Below, in pieces: positions 21,481 to 34,600 of a stretch of 64,000 nt of DNA (positions within the stretch are counted from its first letter, which is position 1; each line of letters begins with the position of its first letter). This DNA is from Euwallacea fornicatus. Taxonomy: Eukaryota > Arthropoda > Insecta > Coleoptera > Curculionidae. The notes beneath the pieces were generated by a model, which searched no databases, had not been told where the DNA came from, and saw only the letters and a list, made by a program, of their open reading frames with translations. The DNA lies in contig NC_089558.1 of assembly GCF_040115645.1 (NCBI RefSeq), positions 868,001-932,000 of the forward strand, written 5' to 3'. A program made the position numbers and the translations under genes.

Positions 21481-24400
21481 TTTCGGAAGTCGACTCGGTC
21501 GTTTTCCGGCCATCGAAAAGCCCTTTCGACACCTTCACTAAAGTGCTACGCGAACACGAGTCAACACATTTATCGACGTGTTGGGTGATATAATGCCCTC
21601 GATGAAGTATTTTTAAATCGTTTCAGAAAATGGACGCGAAAATAGCTTTCCGGCACGCTTTAGTTGTCCGTTAAATGGAATTTTTCGGAGATATTTGCAA
21701 AAACGATCTAAGAAAACGGAACTGTAAATCCCCAGTTTTGCATAATATTGTGACGAACCAATTATTTTATCATCGGTCAATTTTGTCGGGTTAAAGATGG
21801 TACCAAAACACAGATTCATGATGTACATTTGATTCAATAATCCTGTATATCCCTCGCTGGAATAAATGCGGATACGCACGTAACTGCACATGAGCAAACG
21901 GTTTGGGCACGAGCTTGTTTGCAGGCTGATGGCCAAATTTCTAATGTCCTGTTAACTTTCACTGCAAGCTAGTGTCCACGGGGCCGTTGAAATAAAATGT
22001 GGATGTCCAGTCGTCACGACTTGTCCCACTTTTGGAATGGAAGGCTGCCACGTATTAGTGCTCATACGACATCACCTCCAGGATGCGTTACGTCATGGCG
22101 ACATCACTACCTCCAATTTCACCACGACGGCGCTTCATTTGCCAAAAACGGGAGGTAAAATTGTCAAAGTCACGACCACTTCCGTATCGTTGGGTTAGAC
22201 TCTTAGTTCGCACAAGAACTAGCTTGACGTTAAAGTTAACAGAACAATAGCAATTTGGCCCTTAAGGGTAAGGTCCACAACGATGTAGGTTTTAGTTCGA
22301 GCTAGTTTCGAAATATACATCAGCCCAAAGGGTGAGTCTATAGCCTAGCAAGCTAGGACTGATAATAGCGTGACGTGACCGTTTCGGAACCGACCGTTTT
22401 GCTTGGTTCTTATGGATTTTCGGAGGGTTCGGCATCGAACCTTCAGGACGGTAAAAATGTGTGTGACGAGGTTATAATGCTGGAAAAATTACTCGTTTTG
22501 AACATAGTGACGGTTTTGAGAGGGTCCGCAATAATTCCTTAGTGAACTTTCCCAGTTCAGTCGTAGAAAAACATCGTTTTCTCACTGTTTTAGATTCCAA
22601 CAAAAAGGAAGGAACTAGCACCGTTTTCATCTGGAAATCAACATATCCATTCGCACTACATTTTACATCTAAAGTTGATCGTCACCATATGGTTTAGGCA
22701 ATATATAAGAGCCGAGGTTTATACAGCTCAGAGTGGCGGCCATTTAATTTTGGGGTTTATAAATCACTTTCCAGAAGTCGCGTTTGTTTGTTTTTGTGTT
22801 GGAAACGGTGAGAGGAGCAGTGACGGGCTTCAAAAGAAGGAAAATGACTCACGTCGACCGTCCCGACGCGTTTTCGGGGGGGTTCTCCGCCGTGTTCGGA
22901 CTCTTTTATAGTCTGACGATTGAGGATTGAACTTGTGGAAAAGTTTGCCGTTAATCCGCGGCCCTCCTAAAGCAATAAAAATCAAAAACAACTTAAACGA
23001 ATGTTTAGACACATAAAATGAAACGTAAACAGCGCTTACATTAGTAGCGGAGTCAATAAAAGTCAGAAGCGTAAACAAAAATGTAAGTTGGGTGCATTTT
23101 TCAGACAAGCGCTTACTGTAAGTGCACAGTTTTACTGTCTATAAAATGCGCGTTGCTTTACGAGAGCCTGGAACGAGTGATGAGTGATGCCAACACTGGA
23201 ACACAGAGAACTTTTATTAACTGTTTACATAACATTTTGATTGAGCTCGGTGCAGAACGTTGGCCCACGACCAGAATAACGCCAGGAAATGGGAATGGGT
23301 TGGAACTCAAGTTGGACACGCCTCGGAGAGTCGGGAGGAAAATTAATCTGGATGTTATGGATGTACGATTCGATTATCAATCAGTGGAATTACGGGGAGT
23401 ATGGTAGCGAAGAAACACCAATGAGTAAAAACACTGAAGTTCCCTATGATTATAGCACTAACCGAATAGTGATTTGGGTCCCGCATTGCAGAAATTTGAT
23501 CTGAAAATTACGTTATGTATGAATCTATGGAAATTATATTTGTGCCACTCGGTACTTTTCTTTTTCCTTTTTTTTTTATCTCGTGTTTGGTATTTATAGC
23601 GTTTGCGCGGAAGCAGATGCAACGAATGCGAATTAATTAATAAGATTACTAAACGGAAATTTGCGAGCCAACCCTCCTGCCCCTCAAACCCGCCGTTTTT
23701 GGTAAGACGCCGTAACAGCCAGGCGGCACAAAGAAATTTTGGAGAATCGCAGGATCTTAAGAGAGTGTACGCCAATGATTTCTGGGGTGTGCTTGGCGAA
23801 TGCCGTAGGAGCTCCTTGCAATTTTGCATTGAGGAACGGGAGCGCTACGGAGCCGGCTGTAAAAACGATATATCTTGAAAATGTCCGGGCCTCAAAACGT
23901 CATTGCTGCTTTAATGATTTTCATATATTCGGAACTGCGGGGAAGTGCATATGAGAAAAAAGTCCCGTATTTCTAAAATCGCGAACGTCCAATTTCTCAC
24001 GTCAGAACAATGCAGAAAAATTACATTTCTGAGGGCCCTTAGTGCGGTCCTGACGCACCCCCTTCTTCAAATCATGACTCTTTTTTGCTGAAAGGTACTT
24101 AGGCATACCATCAAGAAAAGTCACGAAACAATTCCACATCTTGGACATTAGAGGAGGCACCGTCACCTCGTACCTTATCGTAAGTATTTGGCGGGCGTAT
24201 TCTGTTATGTAAAAATAGGTAGGTACCTTGGGACCTTAGCGGGTTCCTTAAGAGAACCAACGTTTTTGTTCCTCTCAAAGCACCAATCTCAATATTCCAG
24301 CCATGCAAAACCTATTCATATGCACGTGCAAATATCAAATCTAAAAACACTACCCAAGAATGCGAAGCGCTCGACTTGAAGATCACTAGGTATGCCCTCC

Positions 24401-25622
24401 CTATCACCATCCAAACAATTACATCACACCTCCTGATAATCAAATTCCCGGAATACCGTCACTGTCGATCCCAAAACAATCCACTGGCAAAGACTCAAAA
24501 CTCCTTTACCTGAAAACCCGGTGACGCGGTCCGGCCCCCTGGCCAATCCCGACAGAAATTCCCGACTGAACCCGCTTTGACCACGCCCTGAATCTGGCTC
24601 AGCATCTTTGGAAACATTTGAGTCTCTCTTCGACACACGGCGCTGGACGGAGATAGTTAGTGGTGGTGGGGGAAAGTCGGTACCTTCCCAGAAACCTGGA
24701 AGAGCCAGAGACTGTCATGGCCTACGTTGACAACATGTGTGAAAAGTTTCAGTCCATCAACATAGTTCATTAAAATCGGGCAGGCCGCGAAAACCGGGAT
24801 TTTTCGGTGGTGCGTAAAGTTGTACTTTTCGCGCGGCGTAACGAAAAGCCGATGTCAACCGGGTGATTAGTTTTTCGCGGCGATGCGTCCGTAAAATACC
24901 ACTCGTAAAATAGATAATTAATAGTTTCGATGATTTAGGAGAGGATCAGAAAGGTAGGTACGTAAATATTAGTGATGAATTTGCCCCCAGTCGGAATCCA
25001 TTAGTTATCGAGTCGATGAGTGTTCTGACAAGGCAAGACAGGCAGTGATATTGTTATGAAAATATTTGATTTTGGGAAACTTTCATAAATTCGTTTTTCT
25101 GGGGACATTGTGTGGAGAACCTACTGAGGAGATTGTTCGGGAAGCCCCAAAAGTCAAAGTGTGAAACGATTTTATGGGAGGTTCAAGGGTAGGAATGTAG
25201 CTTCACGCCCTCTTCGCACCTACTTTGTAGCCATCCAGGGTTTGAAAATGACCTCAGAACCTCTTAATGCACACACCCAACGGGTGAAATTTCCAAAACT
25301 TTCACCTCGAATCGCTATCAAAATCCGTCCATTTGGACGCACATTCCACCTAAGTTGAACATTCGCATAAATCACATTCAAAGCCGCGTAATTGATTAAA
25401 TATTTTCAAAGCAACGCGAACAGCCACATTTCATCGGCATGCTAATTCCCATGTATCATCGAATGGACAAAATGATACGGAATTTACGATCGACTTGACA
25501 ATTTTTTTAAAGCAACCCCGACCCACCCCAACCAGCCAATTGTTTACGTTCCTTACGCGATTACGTAATTCTTTTGTTCCAGGAGTTTTTCGAATAACCA
25601 GTGACGTGCCCCTCAGACAAAA
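21481..25622. other. Intergenic: Atrophin to org-1
   Basis: About 4.1 kb without a supported gene. It should contain the org-1 promoter. A TATAAAA at about 23139-23145 lies 2.5 kb upstream of the start codon, and a CCAG acceptor-like site at about 25582 could begin the coding exon, but neither is proven. Several frames of 60-120 codons overlap one another on both strands and carry no family motif. 21600-21860 has the look of a decayed transposon end (TCCTGTATATCCCT at 21841), without a clear partner. Confidence 0.4.
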
Positions 25623-28600
25623 ATGCATCAGCAACCGCAATTCGGTAAAGAAACTGCTAGTGTGACAAGTGTGATCGCGCCGTTAGATAATACGTCCGTG
25701 TCGTATCACTCTCAGTTTAGTTACGGTGCCAATGACAACTGGACTTATGCCCACTCAGGAGTGACGCCCATGAAGCAAATCGAGGGTGAGTACCTTTTTT
25801 TGGAAATAATTGGGGAGAATGGCGTCCCGACGGACCAAGACGCCGACGCTCGCCGGCGTAAATCAAACGGTCTCATTAGTTAAGCATATAAGCGCATTTG
25901 TAACACTCGGTTTGATTTATGTCGAGCGGAAAAACGGATTTATGGTCGATGAAATTGACGCCCGAGAGTTATTTGGGGGTTTATGGGAAAAAATTACCGT
26001 CTGCGAAACGATTAGGGGGACATTGATGATCGCGCCACATCTCTAGTAATGGAGGATGGTAAATATGGCGCTATTTTGGAGATTTCGAAAAAACGTGTTT
26101 CGTCGCCATCTTGTAGTTGCACAACAGCGCATATAAGTTTTCCGATTTTTTTATGCAATTTGTACGGATCGTGTTCGGGGAAAAACAGCTGATGTTCGGA
26201 AAATATAACAGATCTTCGGTGATTTTCAAAAACTTCGGTGGTTTTCGCGCTAAACGTCAATTTACGCGTTTTACAATTAGTCCTTCTCTGCTTTGCCTTT
26301 TGTCCACCACACGTCGCATCGGCCATTTTGTAATATTGCGCAAATTCCCCAATCCAATAGTGTGGCCACGTTTTGGTAAAATCTTTTCGTTTTAAAAAAT
26401 TTCGATATGCGAGATAGATATGATGGTTACATTAATGCAATATTCGTCTTCGTTACAGCGTGCCTTCAAAGCGCGGGCAAAGACCGAAAAGCGTACTCAC
26501 CTTTAGATCAGGCAGACGCCCTTTCGTTGGAACAAGAAAACGAGAGACCGGAAAACAACAATAGAAATAATTCGCATAATAAAAATCACAGGTAAAGACA
26601 AAACACACGTACGCACCCGCGACATTAGACACCTTCTCACTGAGTAACGAACTCTCAAGGGACATTTTTCCTATGTGGCTTTTCTCCAGTTAAGCTAATC
26701 GAACATTCTGCGTTCCATTCTTAAACATCTTCGTTCCTTTCTAAGCGTCTCTAGTTTGATATCTCCGGCTCTATCCAACTGCAGCGCCATCTTGGAAATG
26801 AAGCACCTGTGGGACGAATTCTACGCCTTGGGCACGGAAATGATCGTAACAAAAGCAGGAAGACGTATGTTTCCAACTTTCCAAGTGAAACTTTGCGGCT
26901 TGGATCTGCATTCCGAGTATATGTTAATGATGGACTTTGTCCCGGTGGACGACAAGAGATATCGATACGCTTTCCATAGGTAGAAAGGAGGGATGCGTCG
27001 GTGCATTATAATTTGAGAAAATGGGATTTTTAGTTCCAGTTGGGTTGTGGCTGGCAAGGCCGATCCGGTGTCACCCCCTCGGATACACGTGCACCCCGAC
27101 AGCCCCGCGTCAGGTGCGCAATGGATGAAGCAGACTGTGTCGTTTGATAAACTGAAGTTGACCAACAATCAGTTGGACGATAACGGTCATGTAAGTAAAG
27201 TTCATTGTGGTCTCTTATTTACGCCGATGAATGGCGATGCCAGCTTTTCCACGGCTACGTGCTGGAAAAGATGGGTGTCGGAAGTGCCACCGATGTCGGA
27301 TTTTGAGAAAACATTAATATTGTTCTCAAACGTTTCGTTACTTTCAGATTATTCTAAATTCGATGCACCGCTATCAGCCTCGATTTCACGTTGTGTACCT
27401 GCCACCAAAAAACGCTCAGAACGAGGAGACTTGCAATGATAATTTCAAAACATTTGTGTTCCCGGAAACTTCGTTTACTGCGGTCACGGCGTATCAGAAC
27501 CATAGGGTGAGTTATTAAACAAGAAAAAGTAAATACACCAGGAGAAACGAAGCAGCGTTCGACCTGCCGAAATGCTGCTTCAAAATGGGTATCGGAGCAA
27601 CGTCTCTGCCGCCATTTTGATGTGCATTGATGAACCAAAATTGTTATGGATGATTGCTACGTTTTGCGAATTATTTTACTTATAATTATGAATTTAGTTT
27701 GCCTCATTTTTGAACTGAACTTCCTCCTATAACTTTTTTCACACGCACAGCTAGGAGACTGTAACGGTGGAATTGATTCCAGTGGCCATTTTTAATGACT
27801 CTTCCGTTAGCACTCAGCCATTTTGAAATGATTGCGGTGAAATTCACACGCCATCTATCATCCAGTAGATGCAGCAACGCTTACAAAGTAATCTCTTTAA
27901 CGATTTCCCTTTTTTTTTCAGATAACGCAACTAAAAATAGCCAGTAATCCGTTTGCCAAGGGCTTTAGAGATTGCGATCCAGATGACGGGTGAGTTTAGT
28001 AATAAAATTTATATCTTTCCTCATTATCATTTTATCAAAGTACTCCATTTATATCTCGAAAACTAGTCTTTCGGAAGCACTGGAAAAACAAAAACAAAGG
28101 CGTTTCAAAGAGGTCTCCTGGCCCGGACAATTTATATTTATTTAAAAATTGCTCCTTAGTGATGTGTTTATTGGTCTTGAACCGAAATAGCGCGCCGGTA
28201 CGGAGCGAAATTTAAAAAGTCGAGGAGAATCAAAATAAACACTTCATAATCTTAATAGGATTTTCGAGATCTGGCCAGATTTATGGGCGGCAAATATTTG
28301 GATCGACTCTGATTATTTTGGGGCAATTCCGAAATCAAAACACCGCCACTGAGGAACTAATCAATTCTGTGTCTCCTTTTATTTAAGTTTCCTTTCCGTG
28401 GTTTCCGTTCGCATGCGCTTCCAGACTATCCATCCCAAGATGGAAAAGGTTGTTATTTCCCCGTTGCTCTGGTTTTTATTTTTTATGTAATTTTTCCGGC
28501 TGCGGATTGAAGCCGTGGTCTGTTTTCGATCACGAAAGAGATTTCAAAGAAGATCGGCGTTTTCAATAAATTCCAGTTAGTTTACAAAAGAATAACGATA

Positions 28601-31600
28601 AAATAAATAAAATCAATCGTCGTGGAACGGCAGTTTAAAATCGGTACGGAATTTTGAAACGACCGAAAGGCAATTGCTACGCGATGGAGATGCGGGGGCA
28701 ATCCGAAAAATATATGGCACGTGTAAACTACAACTTTTCAAGTTTATTAAGGATTAGTATATATAATTTTATTGAATTTATTAACCTAATTATGCTGGTA
28801 AAATATACAGTTTAATTATAACGGCGATTTAAACTATGCTAAACCAACATCCACTCTAATCAATCGTTTCTGCGCGAGGTTTACAACTTCGAGGCTGGAA
28901 TTAATTCAAAATGTCCGAGGTGATATGAAAACAAATTTGGCGATAAATAATATTAATACAAAAAGGTACTCTTAATGACGCAACCCTAACATTTTGCCTC
29001 CGTCAGTTTCTTTCAAAGGCATGAATATCGAATGTCACCAATGACAGCAGTTTTCATTTATCTCTTTGACATAAACAGAGTTGTGTGAAGCAGTGCCCGG
29101 GTCTCACTCATTGTTTTCATATTAACTCGGTTCTTGGCAGAGCTTTGCTGTAAAATTATTGCAAAACGTCGCGTTGAAAGATTTTGCGACTAAATAGTGC
29201 TTGCTTAGGGCTCAGATACTGTTACTCGAGTGATGGGGTTATTGAAAGTATAGCAACCGATACTGAACGGACTGATTTTACAGTTGTCTCCAAAGGACAA
29301 CGATTCTTTTGAAAAGGGGGAAGGGAGCACAGATGTAGCCCTGGAACAGTACCTATAATGTTCCCCACACAGGCGAGGCACGACCGTCAATTTCACTCAT
29401 TTTCAAACACTTACGTAGCCTCTCAGGTCGATTCAGTTATGAACCAGAATAAGTCTGTTGTAAGTGCCAAGCTCTATAGGAAGTTAAATTAAGGCCTTTA
29501 AGCGGTGATTAATTGAGTCGTTAAGACGTATTAAGGATACGAGTAGGTATACAGGAGACCCGATTAAGAATGCGTGCGTACGTGTTTCGTTATCTCAGTA
29601 TTTACGCCCGAAAAAATGTTATATAAATATAAGAGTTGTGGTAAAAAGAAAAAAAGTTGCACAGGGGTGTCCGGCGAAAATCTTACCCCCGTCCCTCCAA
29701 CTTTAAATTACCCACAAATCAAGATCACAATAAAAGTCCATATAAAGGTGTTGTGGTTACAGACATCGCAATTTTTACTGGTCTTGCAGTGCACGGGGTG
29801 TCTCAAAATGAAGCTATGCCAGTCGAGTCTGCTTTTTACTACGGCTTGGATGGCTTCAGACTGTTTCCAGCTATAATCGTCTTTCCATTGGCTCATAAAC
29901 TCTTGAACCAAATGAGGTGCTCTCGATTAAAAACTTTTTTCCATAATTTTATTTTATTTATTTATTTTTTTGGAAATGTACGGAATTATCAGATTTTTCC
30001 ACACGATTTTATTGATAACAAAATTGCACAAAAAATATCAAAACAATACGCAAAATTATCGCGCGTTAGGTAACTCTGTGTCCGGTGCCGTTCTAGAGAT
30101 CCCAATGGCGTAGCCTGAATTGGAAGTATCTCCTAGATGTAGGATATCCCACATATTAAATTTGCTTGACGTGCATAGAAAAATATGGTATTTTTAGGCG
30201 TGGATCAATTTTAAGGCGGTTAAAAAAGATTATTTTGGGGCACATTTTTTAATCTTCATATTATATTACGGAAAAGTGATTAGTTCACATGAGTTCTGAG
30301 TATCAAGAAATCACAATCACTGTCTGTATCAAAATACTCGAAATCTTGTCGGATCTTCGCCTAATTTTAAACGAAAGCAATAAAATTTACGTTATCACTG
30401 AAATATCTATTACCCAAGACACTTATCTCAACAACGATGACTACACGGGAAACAAAGTTAGTCGTGATACATCATCTCACTGTGTACGCATGTCAAATAA
30501 AGGATTTAAAAGCAAAACTATTTGTAATGGAAAAACCAACGAGTTATCACTCAACGTTCTCTCTTCACGTGTAACTAAAAATTGTCACTCATTCCCCCTA
30601 GAATAGACCGCAAACACGTCATAGTTCTTGGAATAGTCCCTGTTCAGCTTCAAATTAAGTCTGTCGGCGGCCATGAAAGCCGCCCCCACCCCCATTTCCG
30701 TTTTCAGCCTCAGTAAACTCAACTCCTTAATGGTAGTTTTATGCTCGAAATACCCCATAAACCCTTTACGCAACAAGTCCCAACTAAGCCACACTGATCC
30801 CACGCAAATCACATGCAAACCTCCCGGTTTGTTTATGAGCTCTTCTGATGCTTTTTTGGCAACTGTCGCAATGCTTTTCGCTAGATCAGTTCCTGCTCTC
30901 TCAAAAATGTATTTTGCTAGCTTATCATCCCGATCCCTTGCTAAATCTGCTAGGTTCTTGCACAATAGCGCTATCCGCGATTTATCGAAATTGGCATAGA
31001 ATGAGTCTAAAATGTCGGCCTGGGTCTGGATTGCAAAGAAATCTTTGATCAAAGCCCAGACTTGTTCCATAGGGAATGGCGGTTGTTCGAAGTTATCTAA
31101 AGCATCGAAGCAGTACTTCACAGCCATCCAGCTGATGTTCCAAGCACTGCCCTCATCGCCTAGCAAATTGCCCCAACCTCCGCATTGCACCTTCTCCCCA
31201 TTCGGGTTGATTAAAAGAGTGTTGGATCCAGTACCTGCGATGCACACCACTGCCCCTTTATTGCTCACGGTGGCGATGGAACCTTCCGTGTCTGACCCAA
31301 CTGCATATTGCAGGGCTAAATTCGGATAACCCTCCTTTAAACCTTTAACTAGTGTCTGGTTAGAATCTTCCAACTCGCAACCACTTAAAGATAAACCTAC
31401 TGCTCCTATAGGGGTATTCAAAGCAATTCCTGCTTTTAACTTAGCGTCATTAATCAGTTCTGCAATTTTCCTACGACACTCCTCCATTCCTATCAAATGA
31501 TGGTTGGTACCACTGCCCTTCGCAGTGGCGATCACTTCTCCTTGGGCGTTCATTAGTACTGCAATGGAGTTGGACGCCCCCCCTTCGACCCCACACACAA

Positions 31601-34600
31601 TTTCCGTGGCCATTTTTCCAAATAAGCACAGTGACGTGGTGATGCGCGATTAATTCCAGTTGGGTACTGCTGACATTCCAGCGAAAGTACCGCACGAACT
31701 GAAAGCTCAATGCTTGGTAACTGGGTATGTAGACCACTTAATTCCCACGTCGCGGCGTGTTGATATCTTGATCTTGATTGGTTTATTAATAATGACGAGG
31801 CTTCATTGAATGCTGCGGGCACCTAATCTATCTATAACAAACGAACCTACTTTGGCTGCTACTACCGAAATAGTAATGCAATTTGTTGTTGAAGACGGGT
31901 CAGTGATACAGGATGATGGTTATGCAGAGTTGGGGGATAACGGTTCATCAATATTTATTAATAAACAGGGACGTAGTTAGCTTGACACTATATTTCTATT
32001 ATGGAAGTATCTATATTGCCGGTACGGGCTGTGGGAACTTGCCCGAGCGACACCTGTCGGATGTTATCCTGAGCACCAGTAATGTCTCAGGACCTTGGGA
32101 ATTTCCGCAGTATTGCCTGAATAATCACTAGTTCTCTGTATTAGGTAAAGATCTCGAAATGGATTCGTCGAAAGACGCCAGGCGGTAATTAATAAAAATC
32201 AAGATTTCAAGTGTCGGGCCACTGGTTTTGAGCTGAAGCCAGAGCTTTTAAGCAAATCCTGATCGCACTGGACGTTCCCAAAAGGGCCACAGTCACACCA
32301 TTACGACTATTGAGGTTTAAATTCGTGACGTTTGGCCTACGCACCGCTGCTCGAAAATTCGGACGGTTTATCGATGAGGGTTTGCTAAGGCTCGATCACA
32401 TAGTACTAACATCGAGACAAATCGTCAATGGGGTTGGTTGCCTATCTGGAACGTCACTGGTCAGGTTTTGTCACGAAAAGCTCAGATAACGGAAAACGCT
32501 ATTGAGAGCCGTCTGCAGGCGACAACTAAAAACCTGCGCGTTGCGTCGATGCGCGCTTGTCAAAACTCTCGGGGATTTGACAGATCCGGTTTCGAGTGTA
32601 ATGTAAATTTGCAAATTTCGGACAAAATTCCCATTTATTAGTTTTGTGCGTTGAGGATGGCAGTGGCACATTCGCATGTGCCATCCCTATGCGAGCTACA
32701 TAGAGGGAGCAACTGTAACTCAAAGACCTTAAAGTACCTTTTTAACGTTGATAGGAGTGTGCCCTTAGGAAAGAGCAAATACTGTCCCTAGTTGGTTTTA
32801 ATTCGGGCCAGGGTGCAAATCCACTGTTGCAACGATCCTTCCTGGTTCGTGAAGCGCTACCCGCAAAAAAATGGAAGAAAACACTTTTCACTGTGAAGGT
32901 AAAGGAGAATGAAAAATTGCAAAAATAAACTGAAGGGGATTAGTTACGGCTAATGTGCGCGGCGGTAAATCTAATCAGTGACAATTGGGGCAAAAGTGTA
33001 TTCGAAAAATGCTGTAATAACGGCATCGAAAAGTCGGCCATTTGTAAGGGGGAACGCCGGGTGTCGGAAGAAGATAGATGCGACTGAATACTTCAGGGTT
33101 ATTAATCCAGTACTGCCTGGCAGGTACGAAAATAACTGACTTTAATAAGAACTCCTGAGGAAAAAAAGCGAATGTGCTTTTGTGCCGTAGGGCGGGAATT
33201 TTATGGGGGAGAAAACTCGCAGTACCTCGACCAGAAAATGAACAAAACATTTAATATTTTCAAGTTCTGGGACGGCGCAAACACCCGAAATGCACCTACC
33301 TACAGTGCGATCTTTAACAAAGGCGCCACTCGCTTAAATCATCCCGAAATAGCAATGCGGCATGTTTTCCACATCTCTTACGGTGGCTTCCGCCAGATTT
33401 AAGACGACATTCCTACTTAAATTTGTCACGCCGTATTCACTTTCCCAGTGTTTATTATCAAATTAAGTGAAAATATTGGAAAACCCAGCGAAGTTTACGG
33501 GCGAACTTAATGGCCCGGTGTCCCGGGTTGACTATTAAGGGGTCGTACTGCTCAAATTAGGAGCCCGCTTACTGACTCAACCCGAGGATTTAAGAGCGTT
33601 TTTACCTTGTTTATGACCCCCCAGTGCAAATTTGCTTCTTTCGTTGATTGGGCGTTCTCGTTCTAGGTCCACCGAGATCCCCAGTCCTTCCAGCCAACAG
33701 AGGCAAAGGACCACTTCCCGGTCGACTCCAACCAGCTGCAGCACCAAAGGTGAGCGATAACTAACGTCGATGATTAGAATCTATAAATAAAGACAATTGT
33801 TATTTTACGCTCGAATTTGATGGCGATCATCATCAATCATCAGCCTCCGGAAGTGTATTTTCTGAAGTCCGATTGTTTACAATAATTAGCGCCATGTGCC
33901 ATTGCCCAAAACCCTAAACTGTGTAAATAATGGAACCGATGGCCCATTAGCTGAAGTTCCAATCTCAATCGGAAATCTTTTAAAATCGTAAATTCGGCAT
34001 TGTGTACAATTCGAAACGTAATTATTTCATTGAGTATAGCCAATTTCGATCGCCTTTAGATCGGATCTCGTGTAAACACGCCCGCCTAATGTTTTGTTAT
34101 CGAGAAAAAAATGGTTTTATTTGATATCAAAGGAAATCGGAAAAGTTATGGTCTCGATTTCCGGCTCTAGACAATCTGGAATATTTCGGGAGATCACAGT
34201 TTATATGTTGCAGTCGATCTGCGATACGTAGATAGAACGTGAAAAGAAATTTCCCAAGTAAGCCCCAGCACCTTCACGAGCAACGGGGGTTTCCTAATAG
34301 GAAAAATCTTGGATTCGGCTCTATTATCCGCGGATAAAACAACTGAGAAGAGGCTCAAGTTTTGGGCCTAGTTAAGGTTCACGATACGGGAGCTGCAACC
34401 TAAACGGACACCCGAGAAGCTAGAGGCGCAGCAGTAGGTTTAACTCGACTAAAAAAAATAAACGAGGAGGAAGGGCGGAAGGGCTTTTTTGAAACCACAG
34501 ACCGGAATAATCCTGCTCAAACACAGACAGGAATTTCTGCTGAAAGCAAAATTTATCCTGAAGCTCCCCTTCGTACCAATCCTCCTGAAATGTATAGTGG

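Noticed and set aside
21600..21860. Possible solo transposon end (TCCTGTATATCCCT)
   Set aside because: No partner repeat or transposase found; kept only as a remark in the intergenic entry.
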